From Sphingoaurantiacus capsulatus (GTDB lineage: Bacteria > Pseudomonadota > Alphaproteobacteria > Sphingomonadales > Sphingomonadaceae), in assembly GCF_042648405.1 (NCBI RefSeq), contig NZ_JBHRXV010000009.1, forward strand, positions 129,010-193,009: DNA of 64,000 nucleotides, written 5' to 3'. Positions 17,291-24,640 of this stretch are shown here, piece by piece. Under the pieces are notes generated by a model that was not told the DNA's origin, did not search any database, and was given only the letters and a program-made list of their open reading frames with translations. Positions within the stretch are counted from its first letter, which is position 1; every line of letters begins with the position of its first letter. Both the position numbers and the translations under genes were made by a program.

Positions 17291-17301
17291 ATTTCGAAAA
17301 T
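17291..17301. promoter_or_regulatory. Shared promoter 11-mer (copy 3, inverted)
   Basis: ATTTCGAAAAT is the exact reverse complement of the 11-mer at 1785 and 5806. It sits in the loop of a further inverted repeat, CGTCAA (17280-17285) and TTGACG (17303-17308). Confidence 0.5.
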
Positions 17302-17419
17302 GTTGACGTTCTGCCAGCCTGTGTCGTCCATGCTTGCGTCATGGGACTAAGGGCTTCTTATTTAATAAATTAATCTTTGTTTCCAGTATAGACATATCTC
17401 GTACATGACAAGTTGTTGC

Positions 17420-17481
17420 ATGCGCGCATCACCCTAATGAGAATGGTTGTTGCTTGATATTTCGAAAAAATGCGCGCATTT
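17420..17481. promoter_or_regulatory. Upstream region of the meta-pathway operon: paired ATGCGCGCAT palindromes and a near copy of the 11-mer
   Basis: The 343-bp AT-richer gap between the divergent TonB receptor and dehydrogenase genes holds two perfect ATGCGCGCAT palindromes (17420-17429 and 17470-17479) exactly 50 bp apart. The second is extended to AAATGCGCGCATTT (17468-17481). GTTGTTGC also occurs twice (17413 and 17447). ATTTCGAAAAA at 17459-17469 is a 10/11 match to the shared 11-mer. The 50-bp spacing puts the two palindromes on the same helix face, as expected for cooperative regulator binding. The MarR-type regulator ending this operon is a candidate binder (inference). Confidence 0.5.
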
Positions 17482-17546
17482 CGCATTCAACGGGGCAAGT
17501 CGGCGGTAGTTCGCACGCAACCCCAACACCGGTTTGGGGGACCGAG

Positions 17547-19046
17547 ATGCTGGAGAATTCAACGATGTTGCGGACGAGTGGCGATGCGGCGGTGGACCGC
17601 GGGCAGTTCATCGATGGCGCCTACGACCTGTCGGGCAGCTCGCGTTTCGCGGCGGTCGATCCGGCGACCGGCGAGACCGCCTATTGGATTCATGAGGCGA
17701 GCGCCGAGCAGGTCGACCGCGCGGTCACCGCGGCGCGCAAGGCGCTGAAAGGTCCGTGGGGCAAGCTCTCCGCCGCCGAGCGTGGTGCCATGCTGCGCAA
17801 GCTCGCGGCGCGGATCGCCGAGCGGTCGGCGGACTTCCTGCGCGCCGAGATCATCGACACCGGCAAGCCGGTCGAGATGGCGTCGCACCTCGATATCCCG
17901 CGCGGCGCCGGCAACTTCAACTTCTTCGCCGACCTGGCGCCGATGGCGCTCGGCGAGGCCTTCCCGATGAAGACGCCCGACGGCGGTGACGCGCTCAACT
18001 ACAGCCTGCGCCAGCCGCGCGGCGTGATCGCGGTCGTCTGCCCGTGGAACCTGCCGCTGCTGCTGATGACCTGGAAGGTCGCGCCGGCGCTCGCCTGCGG
18101 CAACACCGTCGTCGTGAAGCCGTCGGAAGAGACGCCCGCCACCGCCACCCTGCTCGGCGAGGTGATGAACGAGGTCGGCATTCCGGCCGGCGTGTTCAAC
18201 GTCGTCAACGGCCTCGGCGCTGCATCGACCGGGGAGTTCCTGACCAGCCACCCCGGCGTCGACGGCATCACTTTCACCGGCGAGACGGTGACCGGCACCG
18301 CGATCATGAAGGCGGCGGCCGTCGGCACCCGCCCGGTGTCGTTCGAACTCGGCGGCAAGAACCCCGGCATCGTCTTCGCCGACTGCGATCTCGACGCCGC
18401 CATCGCCGGCACCCTCCGCTCCGCCTTCCTCAACTGCGGCCAGGTCTGCCTCGGCACCGAGCGTGTCTATGTCGAGCGCTCGCTCTACCCGCAGTTCGTC
18501 GAGCGGCTGGCCGCGACAGCGAAGAAGCTCCAGGTCGGCGACCCGTTCGACAAGTCGACGACGCTCGGCCCGCTGATCAGCGCCGGCCACCGCGAAAAGG
18601 TGCTCGGCTATTACGCCTCGGCGAAGGCCGACGGCGCCGAGATCGTCACCGGCGGCGGCATCCCCGATCTCGAGGACCGCTTCGCCAACGGCTCGTGGAT
18701 CGAGCCGACGATCTGGACCGGCCTCGGCGACGACGCGAAGGTCAATCGCGAGGAAATCTTCGGCCCCTGCTGCCACATCTCGCCGTTCGACGAGGAGGAC
18801 GAGGTGGTCGCGCGCGCCAACGCCAGCCCTTACGGCCTCGCCGCATCGCTGTGGACGCAGAACCTCGGCCGCACCCACCGTCTCGCGCCGCAGATCGAGG
18901 TCGGCACCTTGTGGGTGAACAGCTGGTTCCTGCGCGACCTGCGCGCCTCCTTCGGCGGGTCGAAGCAGTCGGGAATCGGCCGCGAAGGCGGTCTTCACGG
19001 TCTCGACTTCTACACGGAGCAGCGGAATGTCTGCATCCGCTTCTAG
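17547..19046 (+). CDS. dmpC: 2-Hydroxymuconic semialdehyde dehydrogenase-like aldehyde dehydrogenase
   Basis: A 499-residue NAD-dependent aldehyde dehydrogenase. The catalytic Glu is in FELGGKNPG (Glu267) and the nucleophile Cys in NCGQVCLGTERVYVERS (Cys301); this latter string is characteristic of 2-hydroxymuconic semialdehyde dehydrogenases (DmpC/XylG), which make 2-hydroxymuconate in meta-cleavage pathways. The downstream hydratase, decarboxylase and tautomerase support that role. The ATG at 17547 follows GGGGGACC; an alternative ATG at 17565 with GGAG upstream cannot be excluded. A CCCCAA/TTGGGG hairpin (17521-17539) overlaps the ribosome-binding region. It is the first gene of the operon and overlaps the next by 20 bp. 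Confidence 0.9.
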   Translation: MLENSTMLRTSGDAAVDRGQFIDGAYDLSGSSRFAAVDPATGETAYWIHEASAEQVDRAVTAARKALKGPWGKLSAAERGAMLRKLAARIAERSADFLRAEIIDTGKPVEMASHLDIPRGAGNFNFFADLAPMALGEAFPMKTPDGGDALNYSLRQPRGVIAVVCPWNLPLLLMTWKVAPALACGNTVVVKPSEETPATATLLGEVMNEVGIPAGVFNVVNGLGAASTGEFLTSHPGVDGITFTGETVTGTAIMKAAAVGTRPVSFELGGKNPGIVFADCDLDAAIAGTLRSAFLNCGQVCLGTERVYVERSLYPQFVERLAATAKKLQVGDPFDKSTTLGPLISAGHREKVLGYYASAKADGAEIVTGGGIPDLEDRFANGSWIEPTIWTGLGDDAKVNREEIFGPCCHISPFDEEDEVVARANASPYGLAASLWTQNLGRTHRLAPQIEVGTLWVNSWFLRDLRASFGGSKQSGIGREGGLHGLDFYTEQRNVCIRF

Positions 19047-19734
19047 GCTGCTGCTCGCGCTCGCCTCCACCATCCTGGTGGGGGCGGCCGCGACGGCAAT
19101 CGCGTCGCCCGCCGCCGCCGCGCCGGTGGCGGTGCCGAAGATCAGCTTCCTCTATCCAGCGCCGCACGGCACGATCTTCGATCGGGTCTGCAAGGCGTGG
19201 ATCAAGCAGGACACTAACCCCGCCGACGTGACCGAGCTGCTGGCCCGCAAGGCGGAGTTCGAGGCGGCGTGGGCGACGACGGGCCGCGAGTATATGCGCC
19301 TCGCGCTGGCGGCCGCCGGCCGGCCGTTCCCGTACAGCGAGATGCAGGCGACCCTGTCGGTCTGCGCGCCGGATTCGATGGCGTTTCCGCTCATCATCCG
19401 GATGAACGACTTCCTCGCATCGAACCGCGAATATTATGTCCACGACTTCGCGCTGCTCGCCTTTCACGAGGTGATGCACCATTACGCGCAGGCCATCGAG
19501 GCGAAGTCGGCGATCTTCGCCAAATATGCCGCCGAGCCCTTCTCGATCCGCGCGCACATCCATGTCGTGGCGTTCGAACGCTATGTGCTCGAAAGGACCG
19601 GCCGCACCGAGCAGCTCGCCAAGCTTCGCGACTATTACACCGGGCGCGATGTCGATCATTATCGGCGCGCCTGGGAGATCGTTGACAAGGAGACGGTCGC
19701 GGCCGTCGTCGCCGACGCAGGAATCCAGCCATGA
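19027..19734 (+). CDS. Exported HEXXH-motif protein of unknown function
   Basis: A 235-residue protein with a signal peptide or N-terminal anchor (residues 8-33) and a possible zinc-metalloprotease helix, FHEVMHHY (HEVMH at residues 147-151). A third ligand could come from IRAHIHVVAFERY about 30 residues later. I do not recognise the family, and proteolytic activity is not shown. It lies inside a meta-cleavage operon, overlapping the upstream dehydrogenase by 20 bp and the downstream hydratase by 4 bp (ATGA), so it must be cotranslated with them. An exported protein between cytoplasmic catabolic enzymes is unusual. Confidence 0.75.
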   Translation: MSASASRLLLALASTILVGAAATAIASPAAAAPVAVPKISFLYPAPHGTIFDRVCKAWIKQDTNPADVTELLARKAEFEAAWATTGREYMRLALAAAGRPFPYSEMQATLSVCAPDSMAFPLIIRMNDFLASNREYYVHDFALLAFHEVMHHYAQAIEAKSAIFAKYAAEPFSIRAHIHVVAFERYVLERTGRTEQLAKLRDYYTGRDVDHYRRAWEIVDKETVAAVVADAGIQP

Positions 19735-20525
19735 CCGACGTAATCCGATCCGCCGCCGCGGCGCTGGCGCGCGCCGCCGAGACGCGCACCGCCATCGCGC
19801 CGCTCAAACCCCAGCTCGAACCGCTCGGCATCGACGGCGCCTATGCGGTGCAGAATCTGCTCACCGAGCGCGCGCTCGGCGCTGGCCGCAAGCTCGCCGG
19901 CCGCAAGATCGGCCTGACCTCGAAGGCGGTGCAGACGCAGCTCGGCGTCGACCAGCCCGACTATGGCATGCTGTTCGCCGACATGGAGATCGGCGAGCAT
20001 GAAGAGATCGCGCTCGGTCGCTTCATCCAGCCCAAGGTCGAGGCGGAAATCGCCTTCGTGCTGGGGCGCGACCTCAGCGATCCCGAGCTGACGCTCAGCC
20101 GGCTGGTGCAGGCGATCGACTTCGCGCTGCCGGCGGTCGAGATCGTCGACAGCCGCATCGCCGACTGGAAGATCTCGATCCTCGACACCATCGCCGACAA
20201 TGCGTCGAGCGGCGCCTATGTGCTCGGCGGCAGCCCGGTGAAGATCGATACGATCGACCTGCGACTTTGCGGCATGGTGCTGGAGCACAAGGGCGAGCCG
20301 GTGTCGGTCGGCTGCGGCGCCGCCTGCCTCGGCAACCCGCTCGCCGCGGCCCTCTGGCTGGCGCGCACGATGGCGACCGCCGGGCGGCCGCTGGTCGCGG
20401 GCGATGTCATCCTGTCGGGCGCGCTCGGGCCGATGGTCAGCGTGACGCCGGGCGGCGCCTATCAGGCGCGCATCAACGGGGTGGGCAGCGTCAACCTCCG
20501 CTTCGCGAAGGAGGCCGCACGATGA
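19731..20525 (+). CDS. dmpE: 2-Oxopent-4-enoate hydratase (2-hydroxypentadienoate hydratase) family
   Basis: A 264-residue protein of the hydratase/decarboxylase family (fumarylacetoacetase-like fold). Family features seen are GRKIGLTSKAVQTQLGV near residue 60, the metal-binding EAEIAFVLG near residue 105, and ALPAVEIVDSRI near residue 135. It would hydrate 2-oxopent-4-enoate to 4-hydroxy-2-oxovalerate after the decarboxylase step. The two neighbours in the operon are homologous to each other; this one is assigned as hydratase because of its better match to DmpE/MhpD-type motifs, and the assignment could be swapped. The start overlaps the previous stop (ATGA), as does its stop with the next start. 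Confidence 0.82.
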   Translation: MTDVIRSAAAALARAAETRTAIAPLKPQLEPLGIDGAYAVQNLLTERALGAGRKLAGRKIGLTSKAVQTQLGVDQPDYGMLFADMEIGEHEEIALGRFIQPKVEAEIAFVLGRDLSDPELTLSRLVQAIDFALPAVEIVDSRIADWKISILDTIADNASSGAYVLGGSPVKIDTIDLRLCGMVLEHKGEPVSVGCGAACLGNPLAAALWLARTMATAGRPLVAGDVILSGALGPMVSVTPGGAYQARINGVGSVNLRFAKEAAR

Positions 20526-21289
20526 GCTTCGATACCCAAAGCGCCGGCCTGTTCCTCGACAAGGCCGCCCGCACCGCCACCGCGGTGCCGCAGTTCGACA
20601 GCGGCGCGTTCGACGTCGACACCGCCTATGCGATCCAGCAGGCGAGCATCGCCAACCGCTTCCAGCGGGGCGAGCGGCTGGTCGGTATGAAGATGGGGTT
20701 CACCAGCCGCGCCAAGATGGTCCAGATGGGCGTCCGCGACATGATCTGCGGTCGGTTGACCGATCAGATGATGGTCGAAGACGGCGGCGTCATCAGCCGC
20801 GCCGCCTATGTCCACCCGCGCGTCGAGCCGGAGATCGCCTTCCTGCTGAAGCGCCGCATCCATGGACCGATCACGCCGCTGCAGGCGATGGACGCGGTCG
20901 AGGCGGTGGCGCCGGCGCTGGAGATCATCGACAGCCGCTACAAGGATTTCAAGTTCTCGCTGGAGGATGTCGTCGCCGACAACAGCTCGTCGTCGGGCTT
21001 CGTCATCGGCGCTTGGGCGCGGCCCGACCAGGACCTGTCCAACCTCGGCATGGTGATGAGCGTCGATGGGCGGCCGGTGGAGATCGGCTCGTCGGCGGCG
21101 ATCCTCGGCCATCCGGCGCGCAGCCTCGCCGCCGCCGCCCGTCTGTCGGCGCAGCGCGACATTCCGCTGGAGGCCGGCTCGATCGTGCTGGCCGGCGGCG
21201 CCACCGCCGCTGTCGCGCTGGCGGTGGGCGCCAGCGTCACGCTCGAGGTGCAGAACCTCGGCCGCTGCGGCTTCACGGTAGGGGAATAA
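20522..21289 (+). CDS. dmpH: 4-Oxalocrotonate decarboxylase
   Basis: A 255-residue homologue of the preceding gene. It carries GMKMGFTSRAKMVQMGVRD near residue 56, the metal Glu pair in HPRVEPEIAFLL near residue 100, and ALEIIDSRYKDFKFSLEDVVADN, which matches 4-oxalocrotonate decarboxylases (DmpH/XylI). It converts 2-oxohex-3-enedioate to 2-oxopent-4-enoate, normally in complex with the hydratase encoded next door. The ATG at 20522 overlaps the upstream stop, and the tautomerase gene starts 3 bp after its stop. Confidence 0.86.
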   Translation: MSFDTQSAGLFLDKAARTATAVPQFDSGAFDVDTAYAIQQASIANRFQRGERLVGMKMGFTSRAKMVQMGVRDMICGRLTDQMMVEDGGVISRAAYVHPRVEPEIAFLLKRRIHGPITPLQAMDAVEAVAPALEIIDSRYKDFKFSLEDVVADNSSSSGFVIGAWARPDQDLSNLGMVMSVDGRPVEIGSSAAILGHPARSLAAAARLSAQRDIPLEAGSIVLAGGATAAVALAVGASVTLEVQNLGRCGFTVGE

Positions 21290-21292
21290 GGC

Positions 21293-21481
21293 ATGCCGAT
21301 CGTCAACGTCAGCATCCTGAAAGGCCGCACGCCGCAGGCAAAGGCCGCCTTCGCCAAGGCGGTCACCGACGCCGCCGCCGCGCATCTCGATGTGACGCCG
21401 CCGCAGGTGCGCGTGCTCATCACAGAGATCGAGCCGGCGCACTGGTTCGTCGCGGGTGAATCGAAGGCGCCCATCGGCTGA
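21293..21481 (+). CDS. dmpI: 4-Oxalocrotonate tautomerase
   Basis: A 62-residue tautomerase, the usual size for 4-OT. Pro2, which becomes the catalytic N-terminal proline after Met removal, is present (MPIVNVSILKGRT), with an Arg at position 12 and another near position 40. It isomerises 2-hydroxymuconate to 2-oxohex-3-enedioate, linking the dehydrogenase to the decarboxylase. The TGA stop shares a base with the ATG of the PepSY gene. Confidence 0.93.
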   Translation: MPIVNVSILKGRTPQAKAAFAKAVTDAAAAHLDVTPPQVRVLITEIEPAHWFVAGESKAPIG

Positions 21482-22623
21482 TGACGACCATTGCCGCCCC
21501 GTCGCGCGCCGGGCCGATGCTGTCGCCGAAGGCGCGGATGCGGCTGTTCTGGCTCAAGCTCCATCGCTGGATGGGGCTGACCCTGCTCGTCTTCATGTTC
21601 ATGTTCGGCCTCACCGGATCGGCGATGGTCTGGCAGGACGGGTTCGAGGCGCTGGTGCATCCGGCGCGCTACCCCTCAACACCCACCACCAGTTTCACGC
21701 CGACCGAGGCCTTCCTGGCGCAGGCCCGCGCCGAACTCGGCGCTGCCGATCGCATCAGCGGCTTCCGCGTGAAGCCCGGCGAAGGCGCGATCGTCGTCGC
21801 CGGCCAGATCACCAGCGAGCCGCCGCTGAACCTCGGGCCGCCCGGGCGCGTGCAGCTCTGGGTGCATCCGCAGACGGGTCAGGTGCTCGACCGGCAGAAT
21901 GACGGGCTCGGCGTGGTCTGGGCGCTACATGCCTCGCACGGCTATCTGCTGTGGAAAGGCTGGGGCCGCGAGGCCGTCACCATCCTCGGCGGCTTCCTGA
22001 TCGCCATGTCGGCAATCGGCCTGTGGCTGTGGTGGCCGGGTGCGAAAGCCGCGCTGAAGTCGCTCAAGTGGCGCAAGACCTTCACCAAGAGCCTCAATCT
22101 CCACCGCCAGACAGGCGCGCTGCTCGGCATCGTCATGATCGTCGAGGCCGTGACCGGCGCGTGGATCGCGCTGCCGCGCGTGTTCGAGGGGATCATCGAA
22201 CCGGCGGGCAAGGCCGGCCGCGTCCAGAGCGAGGCCCCGCCCCGCTCGCCGACGCTCGCTGCACCGGCGCTGTCGGTGGAAGCCGCCGTTGCCGCCGCGC
22301 GCGCCGCCGCCAGCACCTCTGCCTCGCTGGTCAGCGTTTTCCTGCCAAGCGAGGAGAAGCCGGTCTGGTCGATCGCGTTCGACGGCGCCGCCGTCGCGGT
22401 CACTGATGCCGACGGCGCCGCGACGGTAAAGCCGCAGCCCGTGCGCAGTTCGGCGGGCGAGATCACCGACGTCATGGAGGGCGTTCACGCCGGCGCGATG
22501 GGTGGCCCGGTGTGGCAGGTCATCGTCTTCCTCTCCGGCCTCGTGCTAAGCCTGCTCTCCGTGACCGGTATCTTCATCTGGCTGCAGGGCCGCGCGCGCC
22601 TGAACAAGCGGAAGCCCGCATGA
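21481..22623 (+). CDS. PepSY-associated transmembrane protein
   Basis: A 380-residue inner-membrane protein of the PepSY_TM family. Four hydrophobic segments are seen at about residues 24-46, 160-185, 205-230 and 340-365, with two PepSY-like periplasmic stretches between them. Members occur with siderophore receptors and are thought to be membrane ferric reductases, although many are uncharacterised. The conserved first-helix pattern KLHRWMGLTLLVFMFMFGLTG and a later LHRQTGALLGI are present, with His residues that could bind haem. It shares a base with the tautomerase stop, so it is a genuine member of the operon. A role in reducing iron for the extradiol dioxygenase is speculation. Confidence 0.87.
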   Translation: MTTIAAPSRAGPMLSPKARMRLFWLKLHRWMGLTLLVFMFMFGLTGSAMVWQDGFEALVHPARYPSTPTTSFTPTEAFLAQARAELGAADRISGFRVKPGEGAIVVAGQITSEPPLNLGPPGRVQLWVHPQTGQVLDRQNDGLGVVWALHASHGYLLWKGWGREAVTILGGFLIAMSAIGLWLWWPGAKAALKSLKWRKTFTKSLNLHRQTGALLGIVMIVEAVTGAWIALPRVFEGIIEPAGKAGRVQSEAPPRSPTLAAPALSVEAAVAAARAAASTSASLVSVFLPSEEKPVWSIAFDGAAVAVTDADGAATVKPQPVRSSAGEITDVMEGVHAGAMGGPVWQVIVFLSGLVLSLLSVTGIFIWLQGRARLNKRKPA

Positions 22624-23288
22624 GCGACGAACTTTCGCGCCGCCTCCGTACCGCCGGCCGCGCCGTCGGCCGCGCCGGGCTGGCGCACGCCTATGGCCAT
22701 TGCAGCCTGCGCGTCGACGAGCGCCATTATCTGGTGACGCCGTCGAAGCCACTGGCGCTCGCGGCGCCCGGCGAGGCCTGCCATCTGCTGTCGATCGACG
22801 ACCCGATCCCACCGCAGGTGCTCGGCGAGGTACGCATCCACCGCGAGATCTACCGGCGCCGGCCCGGTGTCGGCGGCATCGTCCGTTCGATGCCGCCGCA
22901 TGTGATGACGATGGCGGCGCATGGCACGGTGCCGCGGCCGCGCCACGGCTTTGGCAGCTATTTCCATCCGGCGCCCGCGCTGTGGGACGACCCGCAATTG
23001 CTGCGCTCCGATGAGGCCGCGGCGGCGCTGGCCGACCAGCTCGGCGGCGGCAACGCCATCCTGATGCGCGGCAACGGCGCGGTGGTCGCGGCGTCGACGA
23101 TCGAGCAGGCGGTGGTGCTGACCTGGTATCTGGAGGATATGGCGCGCATCGATCTCGCCGGCCGCGCCGCCGGATTGCAGGACGCGCCGACGCTCGATGC
23201 GGCGACCTGCGCGCAGCGCGCGACATGGCAGGGTGCAATCGCCGAGCGAATGTTCCACTATCTATCGCATGACGACCCGGAAAGCTGA
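22620..23288 (+). CDS. Class II aldolase/adducin-fold protein lacking canonical metal ligands
   Basis: A 222-residue protein of the class II aldolase/adducin family. The GHCS motif (residues 26-29) and the hydrophobic core are conserved. At the positions where fuculose- and ribulose-phosphate aldolases have His-x-His it has Arg89-Ser-Met91 (VRSMPPH), and the later RGHG is RGNG (Asn152), so the classical zinc triad seems absent. A different metal set or none is implied. The operon lacks a 4-hydroxy-2-oxovalerate aldolase, so this protein could replace that step or act on another intermediate; both are speculation. It is linked to the PepSY gene by an ATGA overlap and overlaps the MarR gene by 20 bp. 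Confidence 0.78.
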   Translation: MSDELSRRLRTAGRAVGRAGLAHAYGHCSLRVDERHYLVTPSKPLALAAPGEACHLLSIDDPIPPQVLGEVRIHREIYRRRPGVGGIVRSMPPHVMTMAAHGTVPRPRHGFGSYFHPAPALWDDPQLLRSDEAAAALADQLGGGNAILMRGNGAVVAASTIEQAVVLTWYLEDMARIDLAGRAAGLQDAPTLDAATCAQRATWQGAIAERMFHYLSHDDPES

Positions 23289-23733
23289 GCGCCCCCGCGC
23301 CACCCCGTTCAAGGATTTCGACATCACCAGCGCGCCGGGGCATCTGCTTCGGCGCTGCCACCAGCGCAGCCACGAGCTGTACAATGAGGTGACGGCGGAA
23401 TTCGGCCTGACCCGGCAGCAGTTCGCGCTGCTGCTGGCGCTGCTGCAGCGGCCGGGATCGAGCGTGCAGGAGATCACCGACCTGACCGGCGTCGATCGCA
23501 ATACGCTCGGCGGCATCGTCACCCGCCTCGAGGCTAAGAAGCTGCTCGACCGCCGCCGCTCGGATCGCGACGCGCGCGCCTATGAGCTGCAGATCACGCC
23601 CACCGGCATCGCGCTGCTCGCCGAGATGGAGGCGGCGATCGCCACCGTTGGCAATCGCATCCTTGAGCCGCTGACGCCGACCGAACGCGCCGATTTCCTG
23701 CGCTACGCCCGCAAGCTTGCTGGCCTCGACTGA
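23269..23733 (+). CDS. MarR-family transcriptional regulator
   Basis: A 154-residue MarR regulator. The winged helix-turn-helix spans about residues 55-110 (VQEITDLTGVDRNTLGGIVTRLEAKKLLDRRRSDRDAR), with dimerisation helices at each end. It is the last gene of the meta-pathway operon and overlaps its upstream neighbour by 20 bp, so it probably senses a pathway compound and controls the operon, perhaps through the palindromes at 17420-17481 or 23752-23771. The ATG at 23269 starts the conserved part; an upstream extension would be read inside the aldolase-like gene. Confidence 0.9.
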   Translation: MTTRKAERPRATPFKDFDITSAPGHLLRRCHQRSHELYNEVTAEFGLTRQQFALLLALLQRPGSSVQEITDLTGVDRNTLGGIVTRLEAKKLLDRRRSDRDARAYELQITPTGIALLAEMEAAIATVGNRILEPLTPTERADFLRYARKLAGLD

Positions 23734-23751
23734 CCCTTTGAAGCATTGCAG

Positions 23752-23771
23752 TTACGACGCATACGTTGTAA
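23752..23771. promoter_or_regulatory. Inverted repeat upstream of the copper cluster
   Basis: TTACGACGCATACGTTGTAA is an 8-4-8 inverted repeat with one mismatch, placed between the MarR stop and the ycnI-like start. Its core (GACGCATACGTT) matches 9 of 12 positions of the GntR-type consensus. It could be an operator for the MarR regulator or for the GntR regulator. Confidence 0.45.
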
Positions 23772-23780
23772 TAAAGAGGG

Positions 23781-24287
23781 ATGGGGAAGGTTCATTCATT
23801 GGTCGTCGCGCTAACGCTGGCTTCGGTGCCGGCGGCGGCGCATGTCGTGATCTCACCGCGCTACGCCGATATGGGCCGGCCGGCCGTGCTGTCCTTCTGG
23901 GTGCCGGAGGGCTGCGCGGGCTCGCCGACGACCTCGCTCAGCATCAGCATTCCGGCATCGATCACTTTCGCCAAGCCACAGCCGAAGGCCGGTTGGACGA
24001 TCGAGTTCGAGCATGAGCCGCTCGCCGAACCGATCCCGGTCGAGGACATCGTCCAGACCGAGCGTGTTTCGCGCATCATTTTCAAAGGGCCGGCGGTTCC
24101 CGATTCGCAATTCGAGCAGTTCACCATCCTGATGAAGCTGCCGCCGCAGGCCGGGCCGCTGCGCTTCCCGGCAGTGCAGACCTGCGTTCAGGGCACGCGC
24201 AACTGGACCGAGATACCGAGCGCCGCCAACGCCGGCACCGGCCTGCGCCATCCCGCGCCCACCCTCACACTAACGGAGCCCAGATGA
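23781..24287 (+). CDS. ycnI: YcnI-like (DUF1775) copper-binding protein
   Basis: A 168-residue exported protein of the YcnI/DUF1775 family. The signal peptide ends in AAAHVVISP, so the mature protein probably begins with His; in characterised YcnI proteins this N-terminal His forms a copper brace with a conserved Glu and Trp. The Trp in AGWTIEFEHE fits. It is likely a periplasmic copper chaperone. The stop overlaps the start of the CopC gene (ATGA). Confidence 0.9.
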   Translation: MGKVHSLVVALTLASVPAAAHVVISPRYADMGRPAVLSFWVPEGCAGSPTTSLSISIPASITFAKPQPKAGWTIEFEHEPLAEPIPVEDIVQTERVSRIIFKGPAVPDSQFEQFTILMKLPPQAGPLRFPAVQTCVQGTRNWTEIPSAANAGTGLRHPAPTLTLTEPR

Positions 24288-24640
24288 TGCGCCCTCTCCT
24301 GCCGCTGCTCGCCGCCGCGCTGCTCGCCTCGACCGCGCCGCTCGCCGCGCATCCGTCGATCATGAAGGTGACACCGACGGTGAACGCCACGGTGAAGTCG
24401 CCGGCCGACCTGCGCATCCTGTTCAGCGAAGCGGTGATGGCGCCGCTGTCGGGCATCGCGCTCACCGGCCCCGGCGGCCGCGCGGTCGCGACCGGGAAGG
24501 CAAGCACCGCACAGGGCGGGCGCGAGCTGATCGTGCCGGTCAGCGGCAAGCTGGCGCCCGGCACCTATCACGCCAAATGGCATATCGTGTCGTCGGACAC
24601 CCACCGTGTCGAAGGGCACTTCGCCTTCACCGTCCAGTGA
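24284..24640 (+). CDS. copC: CopC-family periplasmic copper-binding protein
   Basis: A 118-residue CopC domain protein. After signal cleavage at LAAHPS the mature N-terminal His1 and the later SSDTHRVEG His give the Cu(II) site of the family; the Met-rich Cu(I) loop is short. It would pass copper to the membrane protein encoded next. The start overlaps the upstream stop (ATGA), and the following gene begins in a GTGA overlap. Confidence 0.92.
   Translation: MMRPLLPLLAAALLASTAPLAAHPSIMKVTPTVNATVKSPADLRILFSEAVMAPLSGIALTGPGGRAVATGKASTAQGGRELIVPVSGKLAPGTYHAKWHIVSSDTHRVEGHFAFTVQ

Noticed and set aside
17431..17450. A Fur-box-like stretch (CTAATGAGAATGG) between the TonB receptor and the dehydrogenase.
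   Set aside because: It matches only part of the Fur consensus and lacks symmetry; the neighbouring genes are catabolic, so iron control is not supported.
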